NCBI RefSeq assembly: GCF_030056815.1
Contig: NZ_JASHKR010000013.1
Location: 46,618-110,617, forward strand
Length of the DNA: 64,000 bases
Reading direction: 5' to 3'
From: Rhodococcus sp. IEGM 1379
GTDB taxonomy: Bacteria > Actinomycetota > Actinomycetes > Mycobacteriales > Mycobacteriaceae
The notes beneath the pieces were generated by a model that ran no database searches, was not told the DNA's origin, and worked only from the letters and a program-made list of their open reading frames with translations. Positions 17,871 to 26,632 of the stretch are shown here, piece after piece (the first letter of the stretch is position 1; every line of letters begins with the position of its first letter). Both the position numbers and the translations under genes were made by a program.

Positions 17871-18511
17871 TGCTGAATGAAGTGGAGGCGGCGCGTGATC
17901 CATTGGTTCAGTGCAGACACAACGGCACCGGAAAGTGCGTGTCCACCGGGGTCGCGGTGCGCTTCGGTGGGTGCACCGGACTGTCCGAGGAGGTAATCCC
18001 AAGTCCGGTACAGTAATTCGGCAGGGATGACGTGATCCTGGTCGCCTTGGGCGACGAAAACCGGTAGATGCGCGAGACGTCCCGGTTCGACGTGCAAACC
18101 CGCATCGAAGGGCAGTGTCCCGAAAAGTACAGCAGCACCGGCAAACCGAGCGGGATCGTCGAGTATCAGGCCGCCGGCGAAGGCAGCGCCACCGCTGAAT
18201 CCAACCAGGATGACCGGTCGTCCGAGTGGTGCGACCGCGTCGAGCCACTCCCGGAACCAACCCATGGTCGCTTCGAGTGACGCGGCTTGGGGACGGCCGA
18301 TTCCTCGATTGGCGAACCAGGCGAACCCAGATCCCTCGGCGATCGGCGCGCGCACTGCGACATATGCGGCATCACCCGGAAGATGGGGTGCCAGCGACAG
18401 GATATCGCGTTCGTTCGATCCCCGGCCATGTAGAAGCACGACAAGGGGAGCAGACGGATCCGTTGCACCGAACGTGGCAATGACGGGGGCGCTGAATACT
18501 GCGGCGGTCAT
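17798..18511 (-). CDS. Carboxylesterase/phospholipase-type alpha/beta hydrolase
   Basis: 237 residues from the ATG at 18511 (MTAAVFSAPVIATFGATDP). PLVVLLHGRGSNERD is the oxyanion region, VILVGFSGGAAFAGGL carries the nucleophile Ser in GFSGG, FVAQGDQDHVIP supplies the Asp and DPGGHALS the His. This matches the small carboxylesterase/phospholipase group acting on short acyl esters. The last 25 or so residues (after WITRRL) are antisense to the truncated IS110 gene, so the natural C-terminus was probably replaced when the IS fragment arrived. The core is complete. It is divergent from a MarR gene, which probably controls it. Confidence 0.82.
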   Translation of the reverse strand: MTAAVFSAPVIATFGATDPSAPLVVLLHGRGSNERDILSLAPHLPGDAAYVAVRAPIAEGSGFAWFANRGIGRPQAASLEATMGWFREWLDAVAPLGRPVILVGFSGGAAFAGGLILDDPARFAGAAVLFGTLPFDAGLHVEPGRLAHLPVFVAQGDQDHVIPAELLYRTWDYLLGQSGAPTEAHRDPGGHALSGAVVSALNQWITRRLHFIQQQYVPVAGRFHDDHAHALGEEKAT

Positions 18512-18698
18512 GATCGGCCGGCGCAGTTCAAGCGGTTCGTATTTGCGGTCACTGTGTGTTCGCTCTCTTCTCTCAGGGACCGTCAGGCGCCGACGTCGAA
18601 ACCGACAGAAAACGGAGGCCTTCGTCGAGGGCAAGCTTTCAGTCCTTGCGCCTTGAATGGTCGTGCAAGTGAATCTTGACGAACCGACAGACACTTAG

Positions 18699-18746
18699 TT
18701 GATGCTTCAAGTATTAGCGTAGTCAAAATAGTTGTTGTGTCAAGTA
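18699..18746. promoter_or_regulatory. Two direct repeats between esterase and MarR genes
   Basis: TTGATGCTTCAAGTA (18699-18713) and TTGTTGTGTCAAGTA (18732-18746) are 33 bp apart, about three helical turns. Each contains a TTGA-N4-TCAA-like inverted core. They lie in the divergent intergenic region just before the MarR start, a typical place for MarR operators. Confidence 0.5.
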
Positions 18747-18764
18747 AATGGATATGCTTCAGAT

Positions 18765-19241
18765 GTGAACACACGATGGCTCGACAACCACGAACGGGCA
18801 GCATGGCTTCGTTTAGTTGCCGTGGTCGAACTTCTCCCGGGAGTTCTGGATTCGCAGCTACGGCAAGACTCGAACATGACTCACTTCGAGTACTTTGTCC
18901 TGGCGATGCTCTCCGAGGCGCCCGATCGAACCCTGCGAATGACCGCGCTCGCGCAGCGCACGAACGCCACCTTGCCTCGACTGTCCCACGTAGTCAGGCG
19001 CCTTGAAGGCAGGGGGTGGGTAGAGCGATTCCCATGCCTGGAGGACGGTAGAGCGATCAACGCGCGGTTGACCTCGCCGGGCTGGGACGCCGTGGTCGCT
19101 GCCGCACCGGGGCATGTCGACGCCGTCCGGCACCACATCATCGACCCCCTGACACCTGAGCAGCTCGAGCAACTGTGCGACATCGGCGACGCATTGTTGA
19201 CGCGACTTGATTCGGACGGCCGCATGACCACTGGCGGGTAG
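18765..19241 (+). CDS. MarR-family regulator
   Basis: 158 residues from the GTG at 18765 (MNTRWLDNHERAAWLRLVAVVELLPG). MTHFEYFVLAMLSEAPDRTLRMTALAQRTNATLPRLSHVVRRLEGRGWVERFPCLEDGRAINARLTSPG is a canonical MarR winged HTH with the DGR wing. The effector is unknown. It is transcribed away from the esterase gene, with two repeat sites between them, and probably represses that gene and its own. An upstream TTG at 18732 would put part of the operator into the coding region and is less likely. Confidence 0.88.
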   Translation: MNTRWLDNHERAAWLRLVAVVELLPGVLDSQLRQDSNMTHFEYFVLAMLSEAPDRTLRMTALAQRTNATLPRLSHVVRRLEGRGWVERFPCLEDGRAINARLTSPGWDAVVAAAPGHVDAVRHHIIDPLTPEQLEQLCDIGDALLTRLDSDGRMTTGG

Positions 19242-19504
19242 ATGCGAATGCCGAAATTTGTCGACGGCTGTGATGCGTGCGGCGGACTCGTCAAACTCAT
19301 GCGAGTCGAGGTTTGGATCTCGACCACCCGGGGATTGTGGACGCGGTGAAGGCGCTGCCTCGTGTCATCGTATGAATCCTCTACCCACAATTGAGGTGTG
19401 AGAGTCGACGGTGTTGAGGAGACGGCTCGGGAAACGAGGATTATCTGATATTGCCGATAACATGAACTGGAATTTCATTCCGCCTGCAACGAAGAGGATT
19501 CACC

Positions 19505-19864
19505 GTGGCCGAAATATTCATTCGCCAACTCATCGACGATCTCGACGGAAAACCGATCGACGCCGGATTGGGACACGAGGTCACCTTCTCCTATCAAGGG
19601 ACCGATTATCGGATCGACCTACGACCCGCCAATGCGGACAAGATCGAGGCGGCGTTCGCCCCGTTCGTCAAGGTCGCGGAGAAAGCATCCACTGCCGGTA
19701 AGGCTCGCGCGAAAACCGCGACTCCGACTGCCGTGTCGGGGTCCGGTCGATCAGCCGAGCAGTTGAGAGCGATCCGCGACTGGGCAGGTAGAAACGGATT
19801 CGACGTCTCCGCGCGCGGACGGATCAAAGTCGAAGTTATCGACGCTTTCGACGCCGCACACTGA
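19505..19864 (+). CDS. lsr2: Lsr2-family nucleoid protein
   Basis: 119 residues from a GTG start. The N-terminal dimerisation domain ([44 protein letters not shown]), a Thr/Ala linker and the C-terminal DNA-binding domain ([29 protein letters not shown]) are all present. The RGR that inserts in the AT-rich minor groove is intact. Lsr2 silences AT-rich and foreign DNA in actinobacteria. A copy on an accessory replicon may blunt the cost of plasmid genes, like H-NS-type stealth proteins on other plasmids. That role is inference. Confidence 0.9.
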   Translation: MAEIFIRQLIDDLDGKPIDAGLGHEVTFSYQGTDYRIDLRPANADKIEAAFAPFVKVAEKASTAGKARAKTATPTAVSGSGRSAEQLRAIRDWAGRNGFDVSARGRIKVEVIDAFDAAH

Positions 19865-19952
19865 AAGGCATTGAATAGCATCGTTTCTCACTGACACCCA
19901 CCGGGTAGCGCATCTGTATCCCGTGACTGTTGTCGGTGAGAGAAAGGGAAGT

Positions 19953-20201
19953 TCAGGCGAGTTCGAGGCCACCCTCGGCGGCGAAGACCAAACGGCCGTC
20001 GTCGAGGGCGATCGCCCACCGCAGCACCGGCGCCCAGTCCCGCCCCAGCTCGGAGTTGTCGACGACGGACTCGGCGTAGTCCTCGATCACGACACCGACC
20101 TGCGGCTCGGTATCACCGGACCGTGATCCGGAGGTCGGGATCACCGTGACGCGTGAACCGACCGCAATGGGATGAGCGCGTTGAGTGCCAGAATCGGACA
20201 T
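19953..20201 (-). CDS. Small conserved hypothetical protein
   Basis: 82 residues (MSDSGTQRAHPIAVGSRVTVIP, then GVVIEDYAESVVDNSELGRDWAPVLRWAIALDDGRLVFAAEGGLEL). The alternating hydrophobic pattern suggests a small beta-barrel, such as an SH3-like fold. I do not recognise a named family. No transmembrane segment or signal peptide. It stands alone and converges on lsr2. The codon pattern looks coding. Confidence 0.55.
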   Translation of the reverse strand: MSDSGTQRAHPIAVGSRVTVIPTSGSRSGDTEPQVGVVIEDYAESVVDNSELGRDWAPVLRWAIALDDGRLVFAAEGGLELA

Positions 20202-20343
20202 GGTCCTGATTCTGGCAGAGAATCCGCACCGCCGGGGAGTGGGGATGGCCGTGTCTCGGGGATTTTCACTGCTTCGAGGATCGTTCCCGGGAGAGTCTGG
20301 TCAAGTCCGACATTGCATCTGGCGCCGGGGACCACAACCCGAT

Positions 20344-20640
20344 TCAGGCATAGGGGACGATCCACGAATGTCTGGAGTCACACTTCCGACGCGGAGTCGC
20401 ATGGCGACTTCGCGTCGCGTCGAGGATCAGCAGTGCGAGTTTGCGGTCGAATTCGTGCAGGTCGAGGATCTGTTCTAACGAGGTGCCGGGGGTGAAGTGG
20501 TCTTCGATGGCCGGGCGCTGCCGGCGGGTTGGCTGCGCGGCGGTCACTTCGAGTAGGACTTCACCCGGGCCGGGTTCAGGTTTGGGGATCTCGGTGAGTT
20601 CGGGTTCGGCGCCGATAGTCGTGTATTGGATTGCCTTCAT
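20344..20640 (-). pseudogene. Truncated zinc-type alcohol dehydrogenase/quinone oxidoreductase start
   Basis: The first 35 residues (MKAIQYTTIGAEPELTEIPKP, then GPGEVLLEVTAA) are the start of a medium-chain dehydrogenase/reductase. The rest (LEQILDLHEFDRKLALLILDATRS) does not belong to that family and the frame ends without a catalytic or nucleotide-binding domain. It is probably a gene start joined to unrelated sequence. Confidence 0.6.
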
Positions 20641-21284
20641 TGCGACTCACTTGTCGTTGTGTGTCACCGTTTCTAGGCGCCCGCGCGGCTCAAACTCCGG
20701 CTGACCAAAGAGTACGCACGTGTGCATGTTCGGTTACGCCGTCCGAGGCCGAACAGACATCGGTTTCATTCGATCGGAGTCGCGAGGGGAAACCTGGAGG
20801 TAAGGCGAGGAGCGCGAGTCGAATTCCTCGCTCAGGTGACAAACTCGGGTCTTTCCACAGATAGCCGCAACCCCACTGAGGTAGTGGCATCCGTGACTTC
20901 GTCCCACACTGCGTCCGCGAGTGCGCTCTGATTCCGGCCACCATGATCACGGATCATCCGCTAACGGACCATCCGATAGGTAGCCCTGCCACGCTCGCGG
21001 TGTGCATCTCGTCGCTGGGATGTCAGATGGGAATCCTATTTCCGCACAGAAATCTGCCGGAGCGTCCAGTGCTGTACCTCGACGGGCGGCGGCTGGAGGG
21101 GCCGGCGAACTCTTGGGTACGTCGTTGCCGTCCGGCACAGCGTTTGGCGGCCCGGACGAAGAACTCGTGACACGCGTCATTGGCGGCGGGGTCGGCGGGA
21201 CGAACGGCGCTGACACCGTCCGGGTCGATGTTGCCGGGGCTGCGTGGCGTGTGCGTATGTCCCGGAGGGGGTAGACATTCAGCC
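20641..21284. other. No gene recognised
   Basis: About 640 bases between the dehydrogenase relic and the TRIC-type gene. The frames are short and show no motif. The likely promoter of the TRIC-type gene is in the last part. Confidence 0.4.
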
Positions 21285-21941
21285 ATGGCCTCCGAACCGC
21301 CGCTGTTGTTCGTGCTGGATCTGGCAGGAACTTTCGCGTTCGCTTTGAACGGGGCATTGACTGCGGTGCGTGCCGTCCGACTTGACATCGTCGGTGTCGT
21401 GACGCTGGGCATGATCACCGCGCTAGGTGGTGGCACGGTGCGCGATGTGTTGCTCGACGCCCTTCCTCCGGCGACGTTCGTCGATTTGCGATATCTGGCC
21501 GTGGCCGCGATCGGAGCGTTGATCGCTTTCGGCCTCAGCTTCCGGTTGGAGCGGTTGGCGATGCCGATCACGGTGCTCGACGCCATCGGTTTGAGCGTGT
21601 TCGCGGTCATCGGGGCGCACAAGGGGTTCGAGTTGGGTTTCGGGGTAGTGCAGTCGGTCATCGTGGGCGCGATTACCGGTGTCGGGGGTGGGACGATCCG
21701 CGATGTTGTGATCGGACGGATCCCCACGGTGCTGCGCAGTGAGCTTTATGCCATTCCCGCTCTGCTCGGGGCGGCTGGTTTCGCTGCTGCGCACGGCGTC
21801 GGTTATGGCGGCGTGGGTGCTGCGCTGGGTGCGGCGGCGGTGTGTTTCGTCGTCAGGATGCTAGGTGTGCGCTTCGATCTGCATGCACCCCGGCCGCCGG
21901 GACGCCGTCGACATGGCGGATCGGACGATCTAGCTGGCTGA
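21285..21941 (+). CDS. TRIC/UPF0126 membrane channel protein
   Basis: 218 residues, about seven membrane segments. The two internally repeated halves each carry the family signature: TLGMITALGGGTVRDVLLDALPP in the first and AITGVGGGTIRDVVIGRIPT in the second. This is the bacterial UPF0126 (YicG/TRIC) family of trimeric cation channels. The ATG at 21285 gives the usual short N-terminus; the longer in-frame upstream start is rich in Gly/Arg and unlikely. The C-terminus is basic (RPPGRRRHGG) and presumably cytoplasmic. It is followed by the amidohydrolase gene on the same strand after 148 bases. Confidence 0.88.
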   Translation: MASEPPLLFVLDLAGTFAFALNGALTAVRAVRLDIVGVVTLGMITALGGGTVRDVLLDALPPATFVDLRYLAVAAIGALIAFGLSFRLERLAMPITVLDAIGLSVFAVIGAHKGFELGFGVVQSVIVGAITGVGGGTIRDVVIGRIPTVLRSELYAIPALLGAAGFAAAHGVGYGGVGAALGAAAVCFVVRMLGVRFDLHAPRPPGRRRHGGSDDLAG

Positions 21942-22089
21942 TGGTTCGCCGCTTTCCAGGGCGCCACTCTGACGCGCGGCGTAGCGTGAAGAATGCTGGT
22001 TAGCAACGGCATTCGTCCGCCGTGTCCAGGCGCGCCCTAGGCCGGGCGTGCCGCGATAACGTCCGGCGTCGCCGACGGAAGGGGAAGTG

Positions 22090-23346
22090 ATGTCCACGAA
22101 CTCGCGTAGCGCGACGGTGTTGGCCGGGCTGGCTGCTATCCGCGGTTGGCAGGAAGATCTCTACCGGGATCTTCATCAGCATCCGGAACTCTCGCATCAG
22201 GAGTATCGCACCGCGGGGATGGTCGCGAAAAGGTTACGTGCGGCAGGGTTTTCGGTGCACGAGGGCGTCGGTGGCACCGGGGTGGTCGGTGTACTGCGGG
22301 GCGGCGACGGTCCGAGCGTGCTGCTTCGGGCGGACATGGACGCCCTTCCCATTCGGGAGGCGACGGGTCTGCCGTACGCCAGCACGGCTGTCGCGTCGGA
22401 TGCGGCCGGGGACGAGGTGCCGGTCATGCATGCGTGCGGTCACGATGTGCATGTTGTGTGCCTACTCGGCGCAGCCCAGCTACTCGCCGACTCAATAGAA
22501 CACTGGAACGGCACCCTGGTTGCCTTGTTTCAGCCGGCTGAGGAAGTCGGCGACGGCGCCCGCATGATGGTCGACGATCGTCTGGGAGAGTTGTTCCCCA
22601 CGGTCGATGTCGCCCTCGCCCAGCACGTGTTGCCCGCTCCGGCGGGGGTAGTGGGTACCCGCAGCGGGCCGGTCCTGTCCGCTGCTGACAGTATGCGGAT
22701 CACCGTTCACGGGCGAGGTGGCCACGGATCGATGCCGCAGGCAACGGTCGATCCGGTGGTGTTGGCGGCAATGATCGTCGTCCGGTTGCAGACCGTCATC
22801 TCGAGGGAAACCGTGCCCGGAGAACCCGCGGTCCTCACTGTCGGGCGTATCGCTGCCGGGACCAAGAGCAATGTCATTGCCGATCATGCGGTACTCGAGC
22901 TCAATGTCAGGACGTACAGCGAGGCGACCCGCACGGCGATCCTCGATGCGATCCGCCGGATCGTGACGGCTGAATGTCAGGCTTCGCGGTCGCCGAAGGA
23001 TCCCGAGTTCGAGTTGTTCGACCGTTTTCCGTTGACCGACAACGACTCTGATGCGACCGAGCGTGTTGCCGCTGCGTTCGCTGCGCATTTCGGCGAGCGT
23101 AGTCGGGCGCTGCCGATGCAGACCGCGAGTGAGGATTTCAGTGACATTCCGACTGCTCTGGGTGTGCCGTACACGTATTGGGGTTTCGGTGGTATTGATG
23201 CTGATGTGTACCGTGCGGCCGAGTTGGCGGGTCGGGTGTCGGAGGATGTTCCGGTCAATCACTCGGCTGTCTTCGCTCCGGTAATCCAACCCACGTTGGA
23301 CACTGGAACCGAGGCGCTGGTTGTCGCTGCACTCGAATGGCTGTGA
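22090..23346 (+). CDS. M20-family amidohydrolase (amino-acylase/hippurate hydrolase type)
   Basis: About 418 residues. The metal-binding motifs of M20D are in order: RADMDALPI, VMHACGHDVHV, LFQPAEEVGDGARMM, and a late ASEDFS. The dimerisation domain begins near GRGGHGSMPQATVDPV. Relatives hydrolyse N-acyl amino acids or amino-acid conjugates to acid plus amino acid. The substrate is not evident. The ATG at 22090 or the GTG at 22087 are both possible after the purine-rich GGAAGGGGAA; the difference is one residue. A strong terminator separates it from the convergent symporter gene. Confidence 0.88.
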   Translation: MSTNSRSATVLAGLAAIRGWQEDLYRDLHQHPELSHQEYRTAGMVAKRLRAAGFSVHEGVGGTGVVGVLRGGDGPSVLLRADMDALPIREATGLPYASTAVASDAAGDEVPVMHACGHDVHVVCLLGAAQLLADSIEHWNGTLVALFQPAEEVGDGARMMVDDRLGELFPTVDVALAQHVLPAPAGVVGTRSGPVLSAADSMRITVHGRGGHGSMPQATVDPVVLAAMIVVRLQTVISRETVPGEPAVLTVGRIAAGTKSNVIADHAVLELNVRTYSEATRTAILDAIRRIVTAECQASRSPKDPEFELFDRFPLTDNDSDATERVAAAFAAHFGERSRALPMQTASEDFSDIPTALGVPYTYWGFGGIDADVYRAAELAGRVSEDVPVNHSAVFAPVIQPTLDTGTEALVVAALEWL

Positions 23347-23352
23347 CACTGA

Positions 23353-23387
23353 GGAGTGGGTCTGCTCGTTCCACGCAGACCCACTCC
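23353..23387. terminator. Bidirectional terminator between convergent genes
   Basis: GGAGTGGGTCTGC (23353-23365) and its exact reverse complement (23375-23387) around a 9-base loop. It lies seven bases after the amidohydrolase stop and 27 bases beyond the symporter stop on the other strand, so it can serve both. Confidence 0.8.
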
Positions 23388-23413
23388 CTTCATCGATCAT
23401 GGATCAGGCACTG

Positions 23414-25006
23414 CTAAGGCCGAACCTCGGCCAGTTCTGCGCCGATGCCGGTTTCTGCACGTACCAGCATTTCGGCAAACTTTTCGTCTCGCTCTGGTGA
23501 GGGGCCGTGTCGTTTCTCGCCGAGCAGGGAACCGATGATCGCTGCGGCCGCGCCCAGCGGCAACGTGATGATGATGGGTAGCTGGATGGTCAGAGGTGCC
23601 GGTCCGCTGCCGAGCCACAGTGCTTCGGTGAACATCAGGCTGACGACGGTTGATACCAGTCCGACGGAGATTCCCCAGACTGCGCCGGTGCTGTTGAACC
23701 GTCGCCAGTTGAGGCTGAGTAGCAGACTCGGCAGGTGGGCGCTGCCTGCGACCATGAACGCCATCCCCATGAAGTAGGTGATGTTGGTGGAGTCACCGAT
23801 GAGCATGGTCAAGATGACGGCGAAGATACTGAATCCCACGGCAGCGTAGCGGGCGACCTTTGCGTCGCGGACATCGTTCTCGTCGTCGTTGGTTCGGGTC
23901 AGGCTGGGCCAGACGTCGCGGGCGAATGTGCCTGCGGCAGAGATGACGACGCCTGCGACGACGGCGACGATGCTGGCGAAGGCGACAGCCGCGACCAATG
24001 CCAGTGCGATGGATCCGCCGATGGTCCCGACTCCGCCACCGAGTTCGGTGACCAGTGTCGGTGCCGTGAGGTTACCGCCCGTGCCGACTCGTTCTGCGCC
24101 GTCGGGTCCGAGTATCGCTGCGGCACCGAATCCCATCACGATGACAATCAGGTAGAACATGCTGCACAGCCCGACTGTCCAGCCGATCGATTTCCTCGCC
24201 GTACCGGCGTCTGGGACGGTGAAGAAGCGGATGAGGATGTGTGCCATACCTGCGGTGCCGAGTGCGAATGCCAGTGAGTAGGAGACCAGGTTGAGTGCTC
24301 CGGTCTGGCCGAAAATCATTCCGGGGGAGAGGATTGCGTCGCCGGCTGCGGTGTTGTCGGTGGCACCGGAGAGCATGCGGGGCAGGCTGAAGCCGAATTT
24401 GGTGAGGATACCCAGGGCGACGACGATGGCGAGGGTTGCCAAGATCGTCGACTTGATCACCTGTACCCATGTTGTGGCGAGCATGCCGCCGACGAAGACG
24501 TAGATACCCATGAGTGTTCCGGCGACCACGACGGACAGTCCGAAGGGAATGCCGGACACCGATTGCAAGAGCACGCCCGCCGCGACGAGCTGTGCGAGCA
24601 GGACGAAAGTACCGGTGACGATCGTACTGAAGGCAACGACGATTCGAACGCGCCGTGCGCCGGTTCTGAAGACGAGAACATCTGCGAGAGTGAACTTTCC
24701 GACGTTGCGCATCTTCTCCGCGAGGAGGAACAGTACGGGAAGGAACGAGACGACCGAGGTGCAGAGAATGACCGCGCCGTCGACGCCCTTATAGAAGATG
24801 AGGCCCGTGGTACCCAGGAAGCTTCCGGCGGAGATGAATTCACCGGCGATGGCGAATCCGTTCTGCCATCCGGTGATCGATCGTCCAGCGGCGAAGAACC
24901 CGTCGGCGCTGCGACTACGTCGGGAGGCGGCGAACGTGACCCACAGGGTGAGGGATACGACGGCGATGCAGACACCAATCGCCAGGAAATTCGGTTCGGT
25001 GGTCAT
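23414..25006 (-). CDS. Sodium:solute symporter, acetate/monocarboxylate type
   Basis: 530 residues with about 13 membrane segments. FFAAGRSITGWQNGFAIAGEFISAGSFLGTTGL is the N-terminal sodium:solute symporter signature. The later MAHILIRFFTVPDAGTARKSIGW is typical of the ActP/MctC branch that imports acetate, pyruvate or other short acids. The small DUF485 protein immediately upstream is the usual partner of this branch; the genes overlap as ATGA. It is co-transcribed with a SnoaL-like gene and lies under the probable TetR operator at 25851-25868. The substrate may be the acid metabolised by the CoA pathway next door. That link is inference. Confidence 0.9.
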   Translation of the reverse strand: MTTEPNFLAIGVCIAVVSLTLWVTFAASRRSRSADGFFAAGRSITGWQNGFAIAGEFISAGSFLGTTGLIFYKGVDGAVILCTSVVSFLPVLFLLAEKMRNVGKFTLADVLVFRTGARRVRIVVAFSTIVTGTFVLLAQLVAAGVLLQSVSGIPFGLSVVVAGTLMGIYVFVGGMLATTWVQVIKSTILATLAIVVALGILTKFGFSLPRMLSGATDNTAAGDAILSPGMIFGQTGALNLVSYSLAFALGTAGMAHILIRFFTVPDAGTARKSIGWTVGLCSMFYLIVIVMGFGAAAILGPDGAERVGTGGNLTAPTLVTELGGGVGTIGGSIALALVAAVAFASIVAVVAGVVISAAGTFARDVWPSLTRTNDDENDVRDAKVARYAAVGFSIFAVILTMLIGDSTNITYFMGMAFMVAGSAHLPSLLLSLNWRRFNSTGAVWGISVGLVSTVVSLMFTEALWLGSGPAPLTIQLPIIITLPLGAAAAIIGSLLGEKRHGPSPERDEKFAEMLVRAETGIGAELAEVRP

Positions 25007-25329
25007 GCGACTTTCTCCTGGGCGTGATCCTCGATGGCCTGGATCGCTGCGGCGGCAGCCGGTTCGATGTAGGTACGGGAAAGCCGGAAGTATGCGTATA
25101 CCAGGACCCAGGTTCCGGCGAACTGTGAGAACACCACCCAGAGCGACAGAGGTATGCCCAAGAGTTCGTTTTCACCGAGCAGCGCAGGGAAGTATGCGAA
25201 GCCGACGAGGAAGCCACCGAACATTGTGATCGCCACCAGTCCGAGGGCAGTGGTCACCGTGCGACGGCGTCGCCGAAGTTCGATGAATTCCGGCAGCATG
25301 AGGATGGGTAGCCATGCGCGCGTGCTCAT
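25003..25329 (-). CDS. DUF485 membrane protein, symporter partner
   Basis: 108 residues from the ATG at 25329 (MSTRAWLPILMLPEFIELRRRRR). Two membrane segments (VTTALGLVAITMFGGFLVGFAYFPALL and PLSLWVVFSQFAGTWVLVYAYFRLSRTY) match the DUF485/YjcH family found next to ActP-like symporters. It overlaps the upstream SnoaL-like gene and the downstream symporter gene by ATGA, so translation is probably coupled. Confidence 0.85.
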   Translation of the reverse strand: MSTRAWLPILMLPEFIELRRRRRTVTTALGLVAITMFGGFLVGFAYFPALLGENELLGIPLSLWVVFSQFAGTWVLVYAYFRLSRTYIEPAAAAAIQAIEDHAQEKVA

Positions 25330-25805
25330 GGGTGTACCGCTGCGCGCTTGGCGTTCTCCAGCGCGAACTGGTTCTCGGCCCAGCCCTCGTCGAGTGGTCC
25401 GAAGAAGTGGAATCGAACTTGTTTGACTCGGTAAAACCAGTGCCCGTCGACTTTGACCAGCGTGTCCGTGTAGCGGCCGGCAGCAATGGAGGCAACGCCG
25501 TCCGAGACACACGGTTGCCACAGGAATGATCGAACGGTGGCGGTGTCGCCGTGGAGGTCGATCTCCATGTTGGTGATGAAGTGCCAGAACTCGCTGAGTC
25601 CACCGTCGGCGAGTCCGGCGAAGAACTCCTTCATCTCCGCTTTGCCTACCGGGTGTGAGAGTCCGTCGAAGGCACCGTCTTCGGTGAACAGAGTCATCAG
25701 GTCGTCCCAGTTGCCGTCGTCGAGATGTCGGCAGTATTGCGCGTCGAGGTAGCGGATCGCTTCGAGATCCTCCAATCGCGCGATTCTTTCTTCGAGAGTG
25801 CTCAA
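25326..25805 (-). CDS. SnoaL-like (NTF2-fold) protein, first gene of symporter operon
   Basis: 159 residues from a TTG at 25805. I chose this start because GGAGG lies 8 bases before it and it gives the family N-terminus (LSTLEERIARLEDLEAIRYLDAQYCRHLD). Longer in-frame starts would run through the TetR operator. The body (DDLMTLFTEDGAFDG, EFWHFITNMEIDL, AAGRYTDTLVKVDGHWFYRVKQVRF) is a SnoaL_4-type NTF2 fold. Relatives include small isomerases, hydratases and ring-hydroxylating dioxygenase small subunits. The reaction is unknown. It leads an operon with DUF485 and the symporter. Confidence 0.78.
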   Translation of the reverse strand: MSTLEERIARLEDLEAIRYLDAQYCRHLDDGNWDDLMTLFTEDGAFDGLSHPVGKAEMKEFFAGLADGGLSEFWHFITNMEIDLHGDTATVRSFLWQPCVSDGVASIAAGRYTDTLVKVDGHWFYRVKQVRFHFFGPLDEGWAENQFALENAKRAAVHP

Positions 25806-25850
25806 CGCCCTTACCTCCAAGTGTTGGTGAGTGAAGTTGACGGGACGAGA

Positions 25851-25868
25851 CATTAACGCCCGTTCATG
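25851..25868. promoter_or_regulatory. Probable TetR operator, site 1
   Basis: CATTAACGCCCGTTCATG is a near-perfect palindrome (one mismatched pair per half, CATTAACG against CATGAACG). It lies between the SnoaL-like operon start (25805) and the divergent TetR start (25961). A matching site stands before the acyl-CoA dehydrogenase operon at 26633-26650. Confidence 0.7.
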
Positions 25869-25960
25869 TGATTTGGACCATAATCCATCTGGAGGGGCGC
25901 CGTCAACACCCAGGAAGCTGCCGCTTGCACAGTCTTTGAGTTGCGCCATAGTCTTTGCGT

Positions 25961-26566
25961 ATGAACAGTCGATCAACAAACGTAGATACCCGGAGCGTGC
26001 GTCAGCGGATTCTCGACACTGCGTTGCAGGAGTTCTTCGACTTCGGTTTTCATGCGGCGACCCTGCGTAATATCGCTAAAAGTGCAGGTTGTAGCGCTGC
26101 AAACGTCTACAACCATTTCGAGAATAAGGACGAAATACTGGTTGAAATACTGAGGGCGGCCAGTGATGAGCAGTTCACTGCAACCCGTAATGCTATTCGT
26201 AAGGCTGGGGCGTCTCCGTCTGCGCAATGGGCGGCGGCAGTTGAAGCGCATGCGTTGTATACGGCGTCGAATGCCCAAGCGTGTCTCGTGGCCAACACCG
26301 AGTTGAGATATCTGGACGAGGTGGATCGAAAGCGAGTGGTGGGCTCGCGCGATGCCCAGGAGCATCAGTTCATTGCAATCGCGGAAGCGGGCGTGAACTG
26401 CGGAGAGTTCGTGATCCCGCTTGTTCATCAAGCAGTGACTGCGGTATTGACGATGTGTTCGGGCATTGCGCTCTGGTACCGAGACGACGGTCCGCTATCT
26501 GCGCGGGAGGTGGCCAAGTCGTACGGCCAATATGGGCTGAACCTGGTCGGATATAGGCCGGCCTGA
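25961..26566 (+). CDS. TetR-family regulator of the flanking operons
   Basis: 201 residues from the ATG at 25961 (MNSRSTNVDTRSVRQRILDTALQEFF). The HTH is complete: FDFGFHAATLRNIAKSAGCSAANVYNHFENKDEILVEIL. The C-terminal ligand domain is of the TetR_C type seen in fatty-acyl-CoA or steroid regulators (AVEAHALYTASNAQACLVANTELRYLDE). Two near-identical palindromes flank the gene and precede the SnoaL-symporter operon and the acyl-CoA dehydrogenase operon. Repression of both, relieved by an acyl-CoA intermediate, is the most likely control. Confidence 0.9.
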   Translation: MNSRSTNVDTRSVRQRILDTALQEFFDFGFHAATLRNIAKSAGCSAANVYNHFENKDEILVEILRAASDEQFTATRNAIRKAGASPSAQWAAAVEAHALYTASNAQACLVANTELRYLDEVDRKRVVGSRDAQEHQFIAIAEAGVNCGEFVIPLVHQAVTAVLTMCSGIALWYRDDGPLSAREVAKSYGQYGLNLVGYRPA

Positions 26567-26632
26567 CACTGCAGTGAGGAATGGGTGCGCTGATGGTTGC
26601 GTTGACGCACTCGCGGGCTACATGTTCTACTG

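Noticed and set aside
23735..25027. Acidic plus-strand frames opposite the symporter
   Set aside because: They are antisense shadows. The minus strand carries a complete, recognisable symporter with an overlapping partner gene.
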